Shown here piece by piece: positions 1 through 10,213 of a stretch of 64,000 nucleotides of DNA. The stretch spans positions 208,889-272,888 of the forward strand of contig CAVTCZ010000021.1 in the NCBI GenBank assembly GCA_963733395.1, written 5' to 3'. The first letter of the stretch is position 1; each line of letters begins with the position of its first letter. The stretch is from JADKAV01 sp963733395 (GTDB taxonomy: Bacteria; Actinomycetota; Actinomycetes; S36-B12; UBA10799). Made by a program: the position numbers and the translations under genes. The notes below the pieces were generated by a model, which had not been told where the DNA came from, made no database searches, and saw only the letters and a list, made by a program, of their open reading frames with translations.

Positions 1-2
1 TC

Positions 3-725
3 AGCCATCGCAGCGCCGATGGCACCTGGCCGACCGGGTGGTACTCGCCGAAGTGGGTCTCGACCTTCTACTCGCTGCAGGTGTTGCAGCAACTGGGGGT
101 GCCCGCCCCGGAATCCGTGCACGCTCTGCTGGACGCCGGGCTCCGCAAGAACGGGATCTTCACCCCCTGGTCGGCCCGCCACGACGACCTGTGCGTCACC
201 GGCATGATGCTCGGGATGGCGCAGGCCGCGGGGGTGGAGATGCCGGGTGCCATCGATCGGCTGCTGGACACACAGTTCCCGGACGGCGGCTGGAACTGCC
301 AACGTGAGGACACCCACTCGTCGCTGCACACGACGTTGAGCGTGCTGGAGGGGCTGGCGCCGTTCGAGGCGCGAGCGGACGTCGCGGCGGCGGCCGAGGC
401 CGGCCGGGAGTTCCTCCTGCAGCACCGCCTCTACCGCAGCCACCGGACCGGGGAGGTGATCCGCCCGGCGTTCACACGGTTCTCCTTCCCCTGCTACTGG
501 TACTACGACGTGCTGCGGGCGCTGGATTACTGGCGTGGGCATCCCTGGGACGACCGCCTCGCAGATGCGCTCGACCTGGTGCGTTCGAAGCAGCGCGACG
601 GCCGCTGGAACCTGCAGAACAAGCACCCGGGCCGCACGTGGTTCGACATGGAGACCCCGGGCAAGCCGAGCCGGTGGAACACGCTGCGGGCCCTGCGGGT
701 CTTGCGCTGGGCGATCGCCCTGTGA
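3..725 (+). CDS. Terpene-cyclase/prenyltransferase-like alpha-toroid protein (3' part)
   Basis: The frame is open from the window edge, so the start lies outside. About 240 residues are visible. Repeated QW-type elements (FPDGGWN, SKQRDGRWNLQ) and helix-rich spacing match the alpha/alpha toroid fold of squalene cyclases and prenyltransferases. The piece is the C-terminal part of what is usually a 300-350-residue protein in actinobacteria. No DxDD cyclisation motif is visible in this part, so a catalytic role cannot be claimed. It ends 40 bp before a convergent lytic transglycosylase gene. The fold is fairly sure; the substrate is unknown. Confidence 0.7.
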   Translation, partial: SHRSADGTWPTGWYSPKWVSTFYSLQVLQQLGVPAPESVHALLDAGLRKNGIFTPWSARHDDLCVTGMMLGMAQAAGVEMPGAIDRLLDTQFPDGGWNCQREDTHSSLHTTLSVLEGLAPFEARADVAAAAEAGREFLLQHRLYRSHRTGEVIRPAFTRFSFPCYWYYDVLRALDYWRGHPWDDRLADALDLVRSKQRDGRWNLQNKHPGRTWFDMETPGKPSRWNTLRALRVLRWAIAL

Positions 726-765
726 TGACTTTGTGACCCTGCGACAACTCAGCTGCGGACCGCCC

Positions 766-1275
766 TCACCCCCGGAACCGGTAGCCGTCCTCCCGGTCGC
801 GGATGCGCTTCACGTAGGCCTCGGTCTCGCGGAACGGCGGGATCCCCTCGTAGCGCACCACGTTGCTCCAGCCCGCGTTGTAGGCCGCCAATGCCAGGTC
901 GACAGGGTCGCCGTCGATGCCGGAAGTCTTCGCTTCGAAGACCAAGAAGCACATCAGCCGGGCCTGGGCATCGATCGCCTCCCGGGCGTTGAAGGCTGAG
1001 GCCACCCCGTCGCCGTCGAGGTCCTGCCCCCACAGCGCCCAGGTGTCTGGCACGAACTGCGCGATCCCCTCGGCGCCCGCCGGGGAGACGGCCTTGGGGT
1101 TGAAACCGGACTCCTGGTCCAGTTGCGCGGCAAGCAACCGCGGCGTCAGTTCCGGGCACTCCTTGGCGGCCTGCTTGATGGGTGCGCGGTACTCCTTGGG
1201 CACTACCCTCTGGAAGTCACCTCCGCATCCCGCCAGCAGCAACGCGGCGGCGATCATCACACCGACGCGTCGCAC
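766..1275 (-). CDS. Lytic transglycosylase (SLT domain) lipoprotein
   Basis: 169 residues. The N-terminus MRRVGVMIAAALLLAGCGG is a lipoprotein signal with lipobox LLAGC, so the protein is probably anchored to the outer face of the membrane. The SLT domain carries the catalytic glutamate in QESGFNP (about residue 55), then AEGIAQF and the late AYNAG motif, as in family-1 murein lytic transglycosylases that cleave the MurNAc-GlcNAc bond. The start is the first methionine of the signal peptide. It faces the divergent PstS-like gene across about 57 bp. No partner gene identifies a specific secretion or division system. Confidence 0.85.
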   Translation of the reverse strand: MRRVGVMIAAALLLAGCGGDFQRVVPKEYRAPIKQAAKECPELTPRLLAAQLDQESGFNPKAVSPAGAEGIAQFVPDTWALWGQDLDGDGVASAFNAREAIDAQARLMCFLVFEAKTSGIDGDPVDLALAAYNAGWSNVVRYEGIPPFRETEAYVKRIRDREDGYRFRG

Positions 1276-1332
1276 CCCTCAATCGTAGGTTCGGCCGACG
1301 CCAGCGCACGCAGGGCCGCGTACACTCGAGCG

Positions 1333-2238
1333 ATGTTGATCTCGCGTCGCGGTATGGCCGCAGTGGGCGTCGCGCTTGCCAGCACCTTCGCCCTCGCCGG
1401 TCCAGCCTCCGCGAAGACTGTCACCGACTTCTGGCAGATCTCGCTGCAGATGCCCCCGCAACTGTGGGATGACGCCGCGGCGCTGCCGAACATCACGGGC
1501 AACGGTCTCGACACCTTCACGATGGGCGCGACCAAGTACCGCATCCGGTGGACCAACGCCAGCATCCAGCAGTTGCCGAAGTACATGCTCCGCCAACAGG
1601 GCGGCAAGTACGGCACCACGACCGCGGGTCTCTACGACCGGCCGCTGACCAAGAAGCAACTGACGAAGTACAAACTCAAGCAGCGGTTGCTGTGGCTGGA
1701 TGCCGACGTGCTGCTCGCCGACTCCGCCTCTCCGGTCTGCCAGGGGCTCAGCGACGGCCAGCTCGCCGGCGTGCTGGACGGGTCGATCACCGATTGGCGG
1801 TCGGTCTTCCCCGCGTGGCCGCAGGATCTGGCGTCCGCGGTGTCGCTGCGCACCCCGACGGACAACACCGGCAAGCCGCGCTGGATGTTCGGCCGGAAGT
1901 CCTTCGCGCCCGGCGCGCAGCGGACCACCGACGGCGGGACGCTCTCGGTCACGGGCGCCTCGGTGGCGGTGCAGAAACTCTCATACGCCGCGAAGTACCT
2001 AGCGAGCGCGGGCCTGTGCGCAGTGCCCGTGGACGGGGTGACGCCCAGCGAACAGACCACGCGCGATCGCAGTTACCGGCATTCCTACGGCGTCTACTAC
2101 GTCGACCGGAAGAAGCCGACGAAGGGCATCGGCGCCAAACCCGCCCCGTTGCTCAAACGCTGGGAGTACTTCCTGTTCGAAGAGGTCGGGGACAAGTACC
2201 TGACCACTGCCGGGGGCCGCACCCGGTTCCTGCCGTAA
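1333..2238 (+). CDS. Secreted PstS-like substrate-binding domain protein
   Basis: 301 residues starting at the ATG before LISRRGMAAVG. Residues 1-29 form a signal peptide ending ALAGPASA. The body contains LSDGQLAGVLDGSITDW, resembling the PstS segment that precedes the phosphate-binding region (xxIFxGxIxxW). No pstCAB genes are adjacent, so this is a stand-alone phosphate-binding-like protein. The ligand is unproven. The gene is intact and overlaps nothing; it is followed by a convergent ABC permease gene 24 bp downstream. Confidence 0.6.
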   Translation: MLISRRGMAAVGVALASTFALAGPASAKTVTDFWQISLQMPPQLWDDAAALPNITGNGLDTFTMGATKYRIRWTNASIQQLPKYMLRQQGGKYGTTTAGLYDRPLTKKQLTKYKLKQRLLWLDADVLLADSASPVCQGLSDGQLAGVLDGSITDWRSVFPAWPQDLASAVSLRTPTDNTGKPRWMFGRKSFAPGAQRTTDGGTLSVTGASVAVQKLSYAAKYLASAGLCAVPVDGVTPSEQTTRDRSYRHSYGVYYVDRKKPTKGIGAKPAPLLKRWEYFLFEEVGDKYLTTAGGRTRFLP

Positions 2239-2262
2239 GCGCCTGCGCAAGAACCGCGGCGT

Positions 2263-3110
2263 TCAGCGGCCACCGATGTCGTGCCGGTGGTAGGCGATGT
2301 CGGCGACCGTCACGAGCAGCAGCGACAGGCCGACCAGCAGCCAGGTCATCGGCCAGTCCATCCCGTTGAGCAGTGGATTGTCGCCCATCGCCCATTGGAA
2401 CGGCGAGACCTTCTGCCACGGCTCCAACCAGTCGGCCATCGGCGCCAGGGCATTGAGCAGGAAGGCGGCCAGCGCCAGGCCCACGCCCGCTCCGAGCGCC
2501 ACAGTGCGCTTGCCCGTTGCGGCGCCGATCAGCAGGGTGACGGCACCGAAGAACAGCGCCAGAAGCACTGTCATGCCGATGCCTGCGGCCAGGTAGGCAG
2601 CACCCACGTCGAGGTCCGCGATCGGAGCTCCGACGGCGATCACGAGAAAGGTCGACGCCGCCACCAGCAGCACCGCAGCCACGGTTGCCAGCACCTTGGC
2701 GAGGACCACCCGGCCCCGGCTGATGGGCAGTGACAGCAGCAGATCCGCGGTGCCCCGGTCCTCCTCACCGGCGGTGGCTGCCGCAGCCCCGCTGGTCGCG
2801 ACGGCGATCAGCACCAACGGGATCATCATCGAGAACATCTCGGCGTTGAGGAAGCCCGCCCCGGTCGCGTAGGCGTCCAGCCCGAAGGCCTCCCGGAAAG
2901 CCTCCGGCCACTCGTTGACGAAGGCCTGCATGCTCTCCGACGACTTCGCCACGGACGGGTACACGGCCAACTGCACCACGCCCATCAACGCCAGTCCGAG
3001 CCCCCAGCCGAAGGTGGAGCGCCAACGGTCCCGCATCGTGCGCAGGGTCAGTGTGATCACTTGCGGAACGAACGAGGGGACCGCCCGTTCGGGGGCCACC
3101 ACAAGGGCAG

Positions 3111-3114
<4 letters not shown>
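2263..3114 (-). CDS. ABC-2 type transporter permease
   Basis: 283 residues with six hydrophobic segments and the typical ABC-2 layout: a cytosolic N-terminus, a large extracytoplasmic loop after TM1, and a middle region AGEEDRGTADLLLSLPISR that matches the coupling segment of ABC-2 permeases. Its ATG overlaps the stop of the upstream ATPase gene by four bases (ATGA), so the two are translationally coupled and form one exporter. The substrate (drug, polyketide or lipid) cannot be inferred. Confidence 0.85.
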
Positions 3115-3998
<884 letters not shown>

Positions 3999-4013
3999 GA
4001 CCGGCTCTTCCAT

Positions 4014-4373
4014 ATCTCCAGGGTACGCCGGTGCGGGGGCCTTACACCCGGCCGGTTTTGTGGACTTGTTTGCGCGTGGCCTCGCCGTGGCGCGGACGTC
4101 TTCACAGCGTTCGGGTGCACCGGTGTGTCTGTGCATCTTCGTCACAACGTTCGGGGCCTCACCACGGCACCTGCGAAACTTCGCGCCGATTCCGGCCATG
4201 GATGGCCGCTTTCGGCCGCAAGTTTCGCGAAATGGCACGATTCAGGCCGCCGCCCGCCCCAGATCCCAGATCATCCCGCCGGAGACAACCCACGCGGACT
4301 TGACCCACGCGTCCAGGCCGACCAAACCGGCGGGCCCGGACACCACCATCGGCGCACAACACCGCAGAACGAC
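4014..4373. other. Gene-free spacer with an imperfect hairpin
   Basis: About 360 bases between the carotenoid oxygenase end and the ABC ATPase start, both on the minus strand. It holds a hairpin at 4173-4228 (arms GCGAAACTT / AAGTTTCGC plus a GC-rich inner stem) and two copies of CGTTCGGG near 4110 and 4149. No supported coding region was seen on either strand. Confidence 0.5.
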
Positions 4374-5779
4374 TCAGGCCGGCAGCCAGGCCCCGTGCAA
4401 GCCCAACGGCACCCGGGATCCGATGTCTATCTGCGCCACCGGGCCTGCCGCGATGTCGGCCGCGCGCAGGATCAACAAGTAGCTGGCGAAACGAGGTGCG
4501 GTCGATGGCGAACGTGACGTAGTAGCCGCCCTCGTCGCCGGGCACGAAGCAGGGCTCGCCCACCGACAGGTCCCCGGCGTCGTACACCGACGTGGCGCCG
4601 GTGTCCGGGTCGAGGGTCATCACGGCGTCGAAGTGACCCATGGGTACCTCGCGCTTGCCGGTCGTCGTGCCCACCGCCACCTGGGTGTGCCGGCGGCCGA
4701 TCTGCCGGTCGTCGATGCGCGGGAACTCCATGCTGCGGTCGACGACGACATCCTGCGCGACGTCGGTGGTGCCGGGTCGCAGGCGGAAGCGGGCGTAGAC
4801 CCCGGGGTTGTCCCCGGTGACGTCGGCCAGCCCGATTCCCAGGTGGTCCCACCTGACCCCGTCGAACACCACGTCGGCGCCGTCGTCGAACCCGTTGCCG
4901 AAGTGCCAGGTCCAGAAGGGATCGGTCTGGTACCACTGCACCGGCCGGTCCCCGCTGCGGTCGATGACCGCGATCCGGGTTCCGAGGTCGGCCTGCCACT
5001 GCAGGGGTGAACCCTCACCGCGCAGCAGTCGTTCGAGTTCGAAGACCGCGGGGCTGATCACCAGCACGATCTTGGTCGCGGTGATCACGAAGTCGTGGAC
5101 CATGTGCGCGCGGTCCACGCCCGCCACCGGGTTGGGGCCGCTGGTCACGACACCGTCCGGCCCGACCACCGCCCACTGCAGGAACGGCTCCCACAGCGCG
5201 TACTGGAAGACCACCATCTCGCCGGTAGCCGGGTCGACTTTGGGATGTGCGCAGAAACCCATCGGGAAGGCGCCGCCGAGGGTTTCCGGCCCGAGGGTCC
5301 GCAGGTCCTCGGTGATGCGGTAGCTGCGGGACTGCTCGGCCAGAGCGATGAGCTGCCCGTTGTGCCGGACGACGTTGATGCTCGGCAGGTCCTTGGGGCG
5401 GTACGCCAGGTCGGGCCCGACCACCTCCGGGTCGGGCATGTAGCCGCTCATCAGGCTCGCCCAGATCGCATGTCCCGCTTTCTCCTCCAACTCCATGGCT
5501 GGCGTGCGCACGTACCGGTTGCGGTAGCTGGCCTGACCGTCGGCGAGGTACACCGCGTGCACCATGGCATCTCCCTCGAACGGGTAGATGTAGTCCCCCA
5601 GCGGGGTGAAGCGGGGGTTGGCGCCGTTGCGCAGGTATGCCCCCCGCAACTCCGCGGGGATCTCGCCCGTGCACCACGGGCAGATCGTCCCGGTCGCTCT
5701 CGGTGTCGATGGGTTCGAAGCACCCGGACAGGAAGTGGAAGTCTGCCGTGTTGATGGCGGGTGGCGGGGTGGTGGTCAC
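4374..5779 (-). CDS. Carotenoid oxygenase (RPE65/CCD family), two frameshifts
   Basis: Non-haem iron dioxygenase that cleaves carotenoid or stilbene double bonds. The start is the GTG at 5779 (VTTTPPPAINTADFHFLSG). One frame break near 5670 (an extra base around gtggtgcacggg) separates the N-terminus from GEIPAELRGAYLRNG. A second near 4485 precedes ILRAADIAAGPVAQ and the end HGAWLPA. The four expected iron histidines can be seen: FCAHPK, HMVHDF, WTWHFGNG and the late GLHGAW. Joined length is about 467 residues, normal for the family. Both frames are family-typical on either side of each break, so a consensus error is as likely as true inactivation. Confidence 0.75.
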
Positions 5780-5857
5780 GAGTGCACGATAGGCCCCCGG
5801 ACAGGCCGACGGGGCGGCCGGCCGTAATGGCCAACCGCCCCGCGCGGGTTGTGGGTG

Positions 5858-6543
5858 CTAGTTCGTGAGATCCGGCAGCAGCACGTCGCTGATGCCGTGG
5901 ACCACGGTGTTGTCGGTCTGAGACGGCGTCGATCTTGCTCTTGACGACCTGGTCGTTGAAGATCTTGCCGTCCTTGTCACCGAGCACGATCACCGGGAAC
6001 CGGGCGCTGCGGGAGAGCACGGTGACGCGCAGCTTCTCGCCGTTGGCCATCGTCAGGCGCTGGGTGAACGGACCGGAGAGGACCTGCGAGCCGGTGACCT
6101 TGGCCTTGGGGAGGACGTGGTAGGAGAGGACCTCGGTGATGGTGCGCATCGCCCAGCTTGGCGATGGCGTTGAAGACCCGCTTCTCGTCGACCTTGGCGC
6201 CGTAGCGGTAGTTCGGGCCGAGCAGACCCTTCTCGTTGGCCAGCACCTCGAAGGCGCGGTCGTTGGGGGCGAAGAGGGTGAACTGTCGTAGGCCGGCGAG
6301 ACGTCGGGCTTGTCGAGGTCTCGGTCACGTCAGGGCCGCCTTGGTCGACGATGTCGAAGTCGTAGGGGTTGTCTTCGGTCAGGCCGTCCCCGTCGGGTCG
6401 TTGTACGTCTTGGTCAGTTGCTCGAGGAACTTGCCCGGTCTCGTCGTCGAGAGTGCAGTTGCGGGTGCGGCCATCCCGATGGCCACGCCCGCCGCGGCGG
6501 CGGTGGCGGCAAAGGTGGTGGCGATGCGTCGTCCTAGTCCCAT
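5858..6543 (-). pseudogene. Secreted fasciclin (FAS1) domain protein, multiply frameshifted
   Basis: The ATG at 6543 follows an AAGGGA ribosome site and begins MGLGRRIATTFAATAAAAG, a signal peptide ending PATA. Continuing in shifting frames one can read QFTLFAPNDRAFEVLANE, VLSYHVLPKAKVTG and NTVVHGISDVLLPDLTN, the H1 and H2 signatures and end of a FAS1 adhesion domain. At least four frame changes (near 6405, 6310-6330, 6290 and 6155, and one near 5925) are needed to join them. FAS1 proteins are extracellular and mediate adhesion. The breaks are unusually dense even for this window. Confidence 0.65.
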
Positions 6544-6645
6544 GGTGAAGTCCCTTCCATGTCGACGCCGACCGGGTGTCGCGTCGTTCACAAGGGATAT
6601 CGCCGCGGGCAGTGCGCTTTGGATGCAACGAATATGAAACTAATT

Positions 6646-6930
6646 TCAGGCAGGACGGTTCTGACGTTGTCGTCGCTGTCGCTGGGAGTACCGCACGGCC
6701 AACTTGCTGGCCTTGGGTGTCACCGTCTGTTCGAACCGGCTGACCCGCTTGCGCACTGCGCGCTCAGTGCCGACCTCGACGAGCCGGGCGTGACCGTGAC
6801 CGACGAGCTGCCCGTAGTAGCGACCGGCGGCACCCGGCGCCTTCAGCGCCAGATCGACGGCACCGAGCACGGCGAACACCGGGTCCGGCAGGTCGGCTCG
6901 GGAAATGCGGCGCTTGAGGTCCTCCAACAC
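6646..6930 (-). CDS. Small basic protein of unknown function
   Basis: 94 residues if started at the GTG before LEDLKRRISRADLPDPV. The C-terminus is strongly basic (YSQRQRRQRQNRPA). Adding one G to the GGGG run at 6931-6936 would give an in-frame ATG start (MEGVLEDLK), so the 5' end may be affected by an indel. I recognise no family. It lies between the fasciclin gene and the MFS exporter, all on the minus strand, without coupling to either. Confidence 0.4.
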   Translation of the reverse strand: MLEDLKRRISRADLPDPVFAVLGAVDLALKAPGAAGRYYGQLVGHGHARLVEVGTERAVRKRVSRFEQTVTPKASKLAVRYSQRQRRQRQNRPA

Positions 6931-7088
6931 CCCTCCATGGTGGGCCACAGAGGGCGTCGGGCCGGTGATGCTCGGGGTCGCGTGTCTGGATCTGCAAACC
7001 GATTCCGGCGACACGCCGCACAAGTGCCCGAAATGGCGGCGTGTCGCGCGGTCACGACTTGATCAACAAGACAATCCAGACATCGCGT

Positions 7089-8711
7089 CTACTCGACGTA
7101 GCCCGCGGCCTCGGTGCGCGCCGCATTCCGGGGCAGGAAGAACGCCGCGAGCAGCCCCAGCGAGATGAGGAAGGCGGCGACGAACCCGACCTGCTTGGCC
7201 GCCGACGCGAAGCCCTCGGACGCGCCCTCGAAGAGGACCTGTCCGTTCGGCTGTTGCGGCAGGGCCACGACAGCCGTGCCCGCGCTCTGCTGGACCACCT
7301 CGGTGACCTGCTGCGCCGCGGGTTCCGGCACCCCCCGCTCGGTGAGGTCGCTGGTGATCGTGCCCAACCCCGTGATCAGCACCGCACCCAGCAGCGCCGT
7401 CCCGATGGCCGCACCCACCTGCCGCGAGGTCGACTGCACGGCCGAGGCCATCCCGGACTCCGCGACCGGCACCTCCGAGAGGATCACGCCGGTGAGTTGG
7501 GCGGTGGCGAAACCGACGCCCATCCCGTAGACGAACAAGCCCGGCGCCATCATCCACCCGGTCACTGTGGTGGACAGCACGACCGCGATCCACAGCACGC
7601 CGATGACCTCGAGCGCCATGCCGAGCCGCAGCACCGGGACCGGTCCCATCCGCTTGGCCATGCCGGCGCCGAGGCCGCTGGCCAGGAACGACCCGGCGGC
7701 CAGCGCCAGCAGGATCACGCCGGTCTCCAGGGCGTCGTAGCCGATGACCGACTGCAGGAACAGCGGCAGGATGAACAGCAGCCCGAACTCCCCGAGACTG
7801 ACGATCGCCGCGACGGCGTTGCCCATCCCGAAGGTGCGGATCCGGAACAGCACGAGGTCGACCATCACGACCTTGCCGGCCTTCTTGCGCCGGGCCTCGA
7901 CCCACACGAACGAGGCCACCAGGACGGCCGACAGCACCAGGGCGACGCCGGGGGCGGAGATGTTGTCCAACGGCCAGTCGAACCCCGCGGCGCTGAACTG
8001 CTTCTTGGGCTTGATCCATCCGTAGTTCTGCCCCTCGATCAGCCCGAAGATCAAGGCGGCCAGTCCCAGCGTCCCCAACAGCGCGCCGGGCAGGTCGATG
8101 CCGCGCTTGTCGACGGTGTCCCGGGTTTCCGGGACCAGCAGCAGCACGCCGATGACCACCGCGATCGCGATGGGTACGTTGATCAGGAAGGCCCAGTGCC
8201 AGGTGGCGTAGGTGGTGAGCCATCCGCCGACCAGCGGGCCGAGGGCGGCCATGCCGCCGATGGTCGCGCCCCAGACGGCGAAGGCGATGGCCCGGTCCTT
8301 TCCCCGGTACACGGCGTTGAGCACGGATAGCGAGGCCGGCAGGATCATCGCGGCGGCCACGCCCTGCAGGCCACGGGCGGCGATCAGTTGTCCCGAGCTG
8401 CCCGAGGACGCGACCAGAACGCTGGCGACGGCGAACAACGAGACGCCGGAGACGAACATCAGCCGGCGGCCGACGATGTCCGACAGTCGTCCGGACAGCA
8501 GCAGCAGCGAGGCGAACAGCAACGCGTAGATCGCGTTGACCCATTCGGCGTCCGTGGTGGTGAGGTCGAGGTCCTCGATGATGGTCGGGAGGGCGACGTT
8601 CACGACCGTCGCGTCGAGGATGATCATGGCCACGCCGAGGGCCAGGAACAGCAGGGCGACCCAGCGCTTCCTGCCGGTCAGGGCCGACGTCGTGTTCGTG
8701 TCAGTGGTCAC
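7089..8711 (-). CDS. MFS multidrug exporter, DHA2 (14-TM) family, duplicate copy A (full length)
   Basis: 540 residues from a GTG start. Proton-driven drug efflux family (EmrB/QacA). Visible motifs: motif A GRLSDIVGRR between TM2 and TM3, motif C GPLVGGWL in TM5, and LDATVVNVALPTI at TM1, diagnostic of DHA2 pumps. Fourteen hydrophobic segments can be counted. Its start overlaps the end of the TetR gene by 11 bases, so repressor and pump form one autoregulated transcript. A second, 3'-truncated copy lies at 10176-11570. The substrate is unknown. Confidence 0.92.
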   Translation of the reverse strand: MTTDTNTTSALTGRKRWVALLFLALGVAMIILDATVVNVALPTIIEDLDLTTTDAEWVNAIYALLFASLLLLSGRLSDIVGRRLMFVSGVSLFAVASVLVASSGSSGQLIAARGLQGVAAAMILPASLSVLNAVYRGKDRAIAFAVWGATIGGMAALGPLVGGWLTTYATWHWAFLINVPIAIAVVIGVLLLVPETRDTVDKRGIDLPGALLGTLGLAALIFGLIEGQNYGWIKPKKQFSAAGFDWPLDNISAPGVALVLSAVLVASFVWVEARRKKAGKVVMVDLVLFRIRTFGMGNAVAAIVSLGEFGLLFILPLFLQSVIGYDALETGVILLALAAGSFLASGLGAGMAKRMGPVPVLRLGMALEVIGVLWIAVVLSTTVTGWMMAPGLFVYGMGVGFATAQLTGVILSEVPVAESGMASAVQSTSRQVGAAIGTALLGAVLITGLGTITSDLTERGVPEPAAQQVTEVVQQSAGTAVVALPQQPNGQVLFEGASEGFASAAKQVGFVAAFLISLGLLAAFFLPRNAARTEAAGYVE

Positions 8712-9357
8712 GGGATTCTCTTTCTGTGTTCGCGTCGTAGAGCTCGAGCAGCGCCCCTTCGTGGGGCACGCCCTCGCGGGTGTAGATGCCGGATTCGAGG
8801 ATTTCGATGGTCGTGCGGTACATGCGCTGCAGGCCTTCGGGGTGCAGGATGTCGGCGCCGGTCGCCTTGTGGACGGCGCCGCTGAGCAGGAAGGGGCCCA
8901 GCCGCAGCATGACCAGGATCGCCGCGCGCATGTCCGGGTCGTCGGTGGACTTGAGGTATCCCTTGGCGGTCATGGCCTCCAGCGACTGCTTGGTCAGTTC
9001 CACGATGTCGGCCACAAGCGCGTTTGCCCGGGGGGAGTCGTCGCTGGCCTGCTTCATGAGGTAGCGCATCAACGGCGGCGCAGCGTCGGTCACGCCACCG
9101 AACTGGCTCATCGCCTCTGTCGGCTGGCGGTCGCCGGCGCGGGCGAGCATGTCGCGGAAGAAGTCGAAGACGTACGCGTCGCAGGCTTCCCGCAGGCCTT
9201 CCTTCGAGCCGAAGTGGTGCAGGATCAGCGCTGGGGAGACGCCGGCGTCCGCAGCGATCGTGCGCACGGAGGTGCCCGCGTAGCCATCGGTGCCGAACCG
9301 TTCGAGCGCGGCGTCACGGATCCTGGCCGAGGCCGTGAGATCCGCTTCTGAACGCAT
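8701..9357 (-). CDS. TetR family repressor of the MFS pump, duplicate copy A (intact)
   Basis: 218 residues from the ATG at 9357 (MRSEADLTASARIRDAAL). The N-terminal helix-turn-helix is clear: TSVRTIAADAGVSPALILHHFGSKEGL. The C-terminal ligand domain is helical and ends in TERESRDH. A palindrome just upstream (9368-9383) is the likely operator. The gene overlaps the pump gene, a classic repressor-efflux arrangement. The inducer is unknown. Confidence 0.9.
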   Translation of the reverse strand: MRSEADLTASARIRDAALERFGTDGYAGTSVRTIAADAGVSPALILHHFGSKEGLREACDAYVFDFFRDMLARAGDRQPTEAMSQFGGVTDAAPPLMRYLMKQASDDSPRANALVADIVELTKQSLEAMTAKGYLKSTDDPDMRAAILVMLRLGPFLLSGAVHKATGADILHPEGLQRMYRTTIEILESGIYTREGVPHEGALLELYDANTERESRDH

Positions 9358-9367
9358 GTTCAATACC

Positions 9368-9383
9368 CTAAACGATCGTTCAG
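9368..9383. promoter_or_regulatory. TetR operator, copy A
   Basis: CTAAACGATCGTTCAG is a near-perfect 16-bp palindrome around AACGATCGTT. It ends 11 bp upstream of the tetR start codon, the expected place for autorepression. This is inferred from position and symmetry. Confidence 0.7.
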
Positions 9384-9750
9384 CCGGATTGCGCGGCGGG
9401 GCGGCTCTGGGCCGTGCGCCGCTGGGTGCTGGCCGGCGATTGCCGCGAAGGTGCAGCGACAATTCCCGGTTTGTCACGAAGGTGGCCGGTTTGCGCTATC
9501 CACCCCGCGCACCTTCGTGACACACCACCGGCGGGCGGCACACCTTCGTCACAATCGCACCCGGGGAGGGCCAGACCCCGCGCCGATGCGGCCCTGTGAC
9601 GTCCGAAGCTGGATCAGAGCCACCAAGAGAGCCGGCTTCGGACTCCTCTCATGGCGCAACTACCGCAGCCGCATGACCCGACTGGACCCTCCTACCCACT
9701 CTGACCGTCCGCTGGAATCCGAAGGTCCGGTGTCCCTCGCCGGACATGAC
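9384..9750. other. Spacer with 13-bp inverted repeat
   Basis: About 370 bases without a supported gene. TGTCACGAAGGTG (9472-9484) and CACCTTCGTGACA (9510-9522) form a perfect 13-bp inverted repeat with a 25-base loop. A third partial copy, CACCTTCGTCACA, follows near 9541. The whole spacer is duplicated at 12244-12608. Confidence 0.6.
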
Positions 9751-9784
9751 GAAGCCCCGGCACCGCCAAAGGCACCGGGGCTTC
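9751..9784 (-). terminator. Terminator-like hairpin after SHOCT gene copy A
   Basis: GAAGCCCCGG / CCGGGGCTTC form a 10-bp GC stem around a 14-base loop, starting 10 bp past the SHOCT stop codon on the minus strand. There is no U-run, as is common in actinobacteria. Confidence 0.6.
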
Positions 9785-9794
9785 GCGAGGGTTG

Positions 9795-10109
9795 CTAGGA
9801 GTTGAGGATCTTCGCCTTCTCGGCGGCGAACTCCTCGTCGGTCAGGACACCGGAGTTCTTGAGTTCACCGAGCTGCTTGAGCTGCTCCATCTTGTCGTCG
9901 TTCATGCCGCCCGCGGCGGGTACGGGTTCGGGTGCTGGCGCCGGCGCAGCTGCCTGCTGCTGCGCGGCAGCCTCCTGCTGTTTGGCAGCGGCCTTCTTCT
10001 CCTGTTTGTTGCGTACCGCGCCGCTCGCGGCGGTGGCGGTCCCGGCGACGACGGCGGTACGCGCCACCGTCCCGACCAGTCCGGGTCGTCCCATTCGACG
10101 TCGTCTCAT
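9795..10109 (-). CDS. SHOCT-domain small protein, duplicate copy A
   Basis: 104 residues. The start is the ATG at 10109, five bases after AGGAGG. The N-terminus is basic and Ala/Gly-rich with a weak hydrophobic stretch, followed by a Gln/Ala/Pro-rich linker and a C-terminal SHOCT motif (KQLGELKNSGVLTDEEFAAEKAKIL without a break, residues ~78-102). SHOCT modules are short oligomerisation or tethering domains. It is paired with a DUF6325 gene in copy B, but here that partner is reduced to a 3' remnant. Sequence is the same as copy B apart from silent changes. Confidence 0.8.
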   Translation of the reverse strand: MRRRRMGRPGLVGTVARTAVVAGTATAASGAVRNKQEKKAAAKQQEAAAQQQAAAPAPAPEPVPAAGGMNDDKMEQLKQLGELKNSGVLTDEEFAAEKAKILNS

Positions 10110-10110
10110 G

Positions 10111-10213
10111 TCAGTCCTCCTGGAGTGCTTCGATGGCTGCGGCAACGGTCTCGTGCGGAATGCGCAGGTAGCTGATCAACTGGCCGCCGGACCCGCGGAT
10201 TGCGGCGCTGAGC
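10111..10213 (-). pseudogene. 3' remnant of DUF6325 gene at the duplication junction
   Basis: The last ~34 codons of the DUF6325 protein (SAAIRGSGGQLISYLRIP to the stop) are present and fused to the interior of the second MFS copy. The intact gene is at 12969-13409. It marks the left edge of the repeated unit and is not expressed as a meaningful protein. Confidence 0.85.

Larger units (their letters stand above)
7355..10213. repeat. Tandem duplication 1, copy A
   Basis: This 2,859-base unit is directly repeated at 10214-13071. It starts inside the MFS gene and ends inside the DUF6325 gene. The A/B junction reads gcggcgctgagc followed by tgatcgtgccc, joining the DUF6325 3' end to the MFS interior with essentially no homology at the seam. 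Copies differ by a low level of substitutions and a few single-base indels. Confidence 0.9.

Noticed and set aside
7041..8330. Long plus-strand frames opposite the MFS gene
   Set aside because: Composition (His/Arg/Gln/Gly-rich, no domain) is the mirror of the GC-rich pump gene; typical shadow frames.
10176..10213. A specific new C-terminus of the second MFS pump
   Set aside because: These residues are the DUF6325 remnant read in another frame; nothing suggests a selected function.
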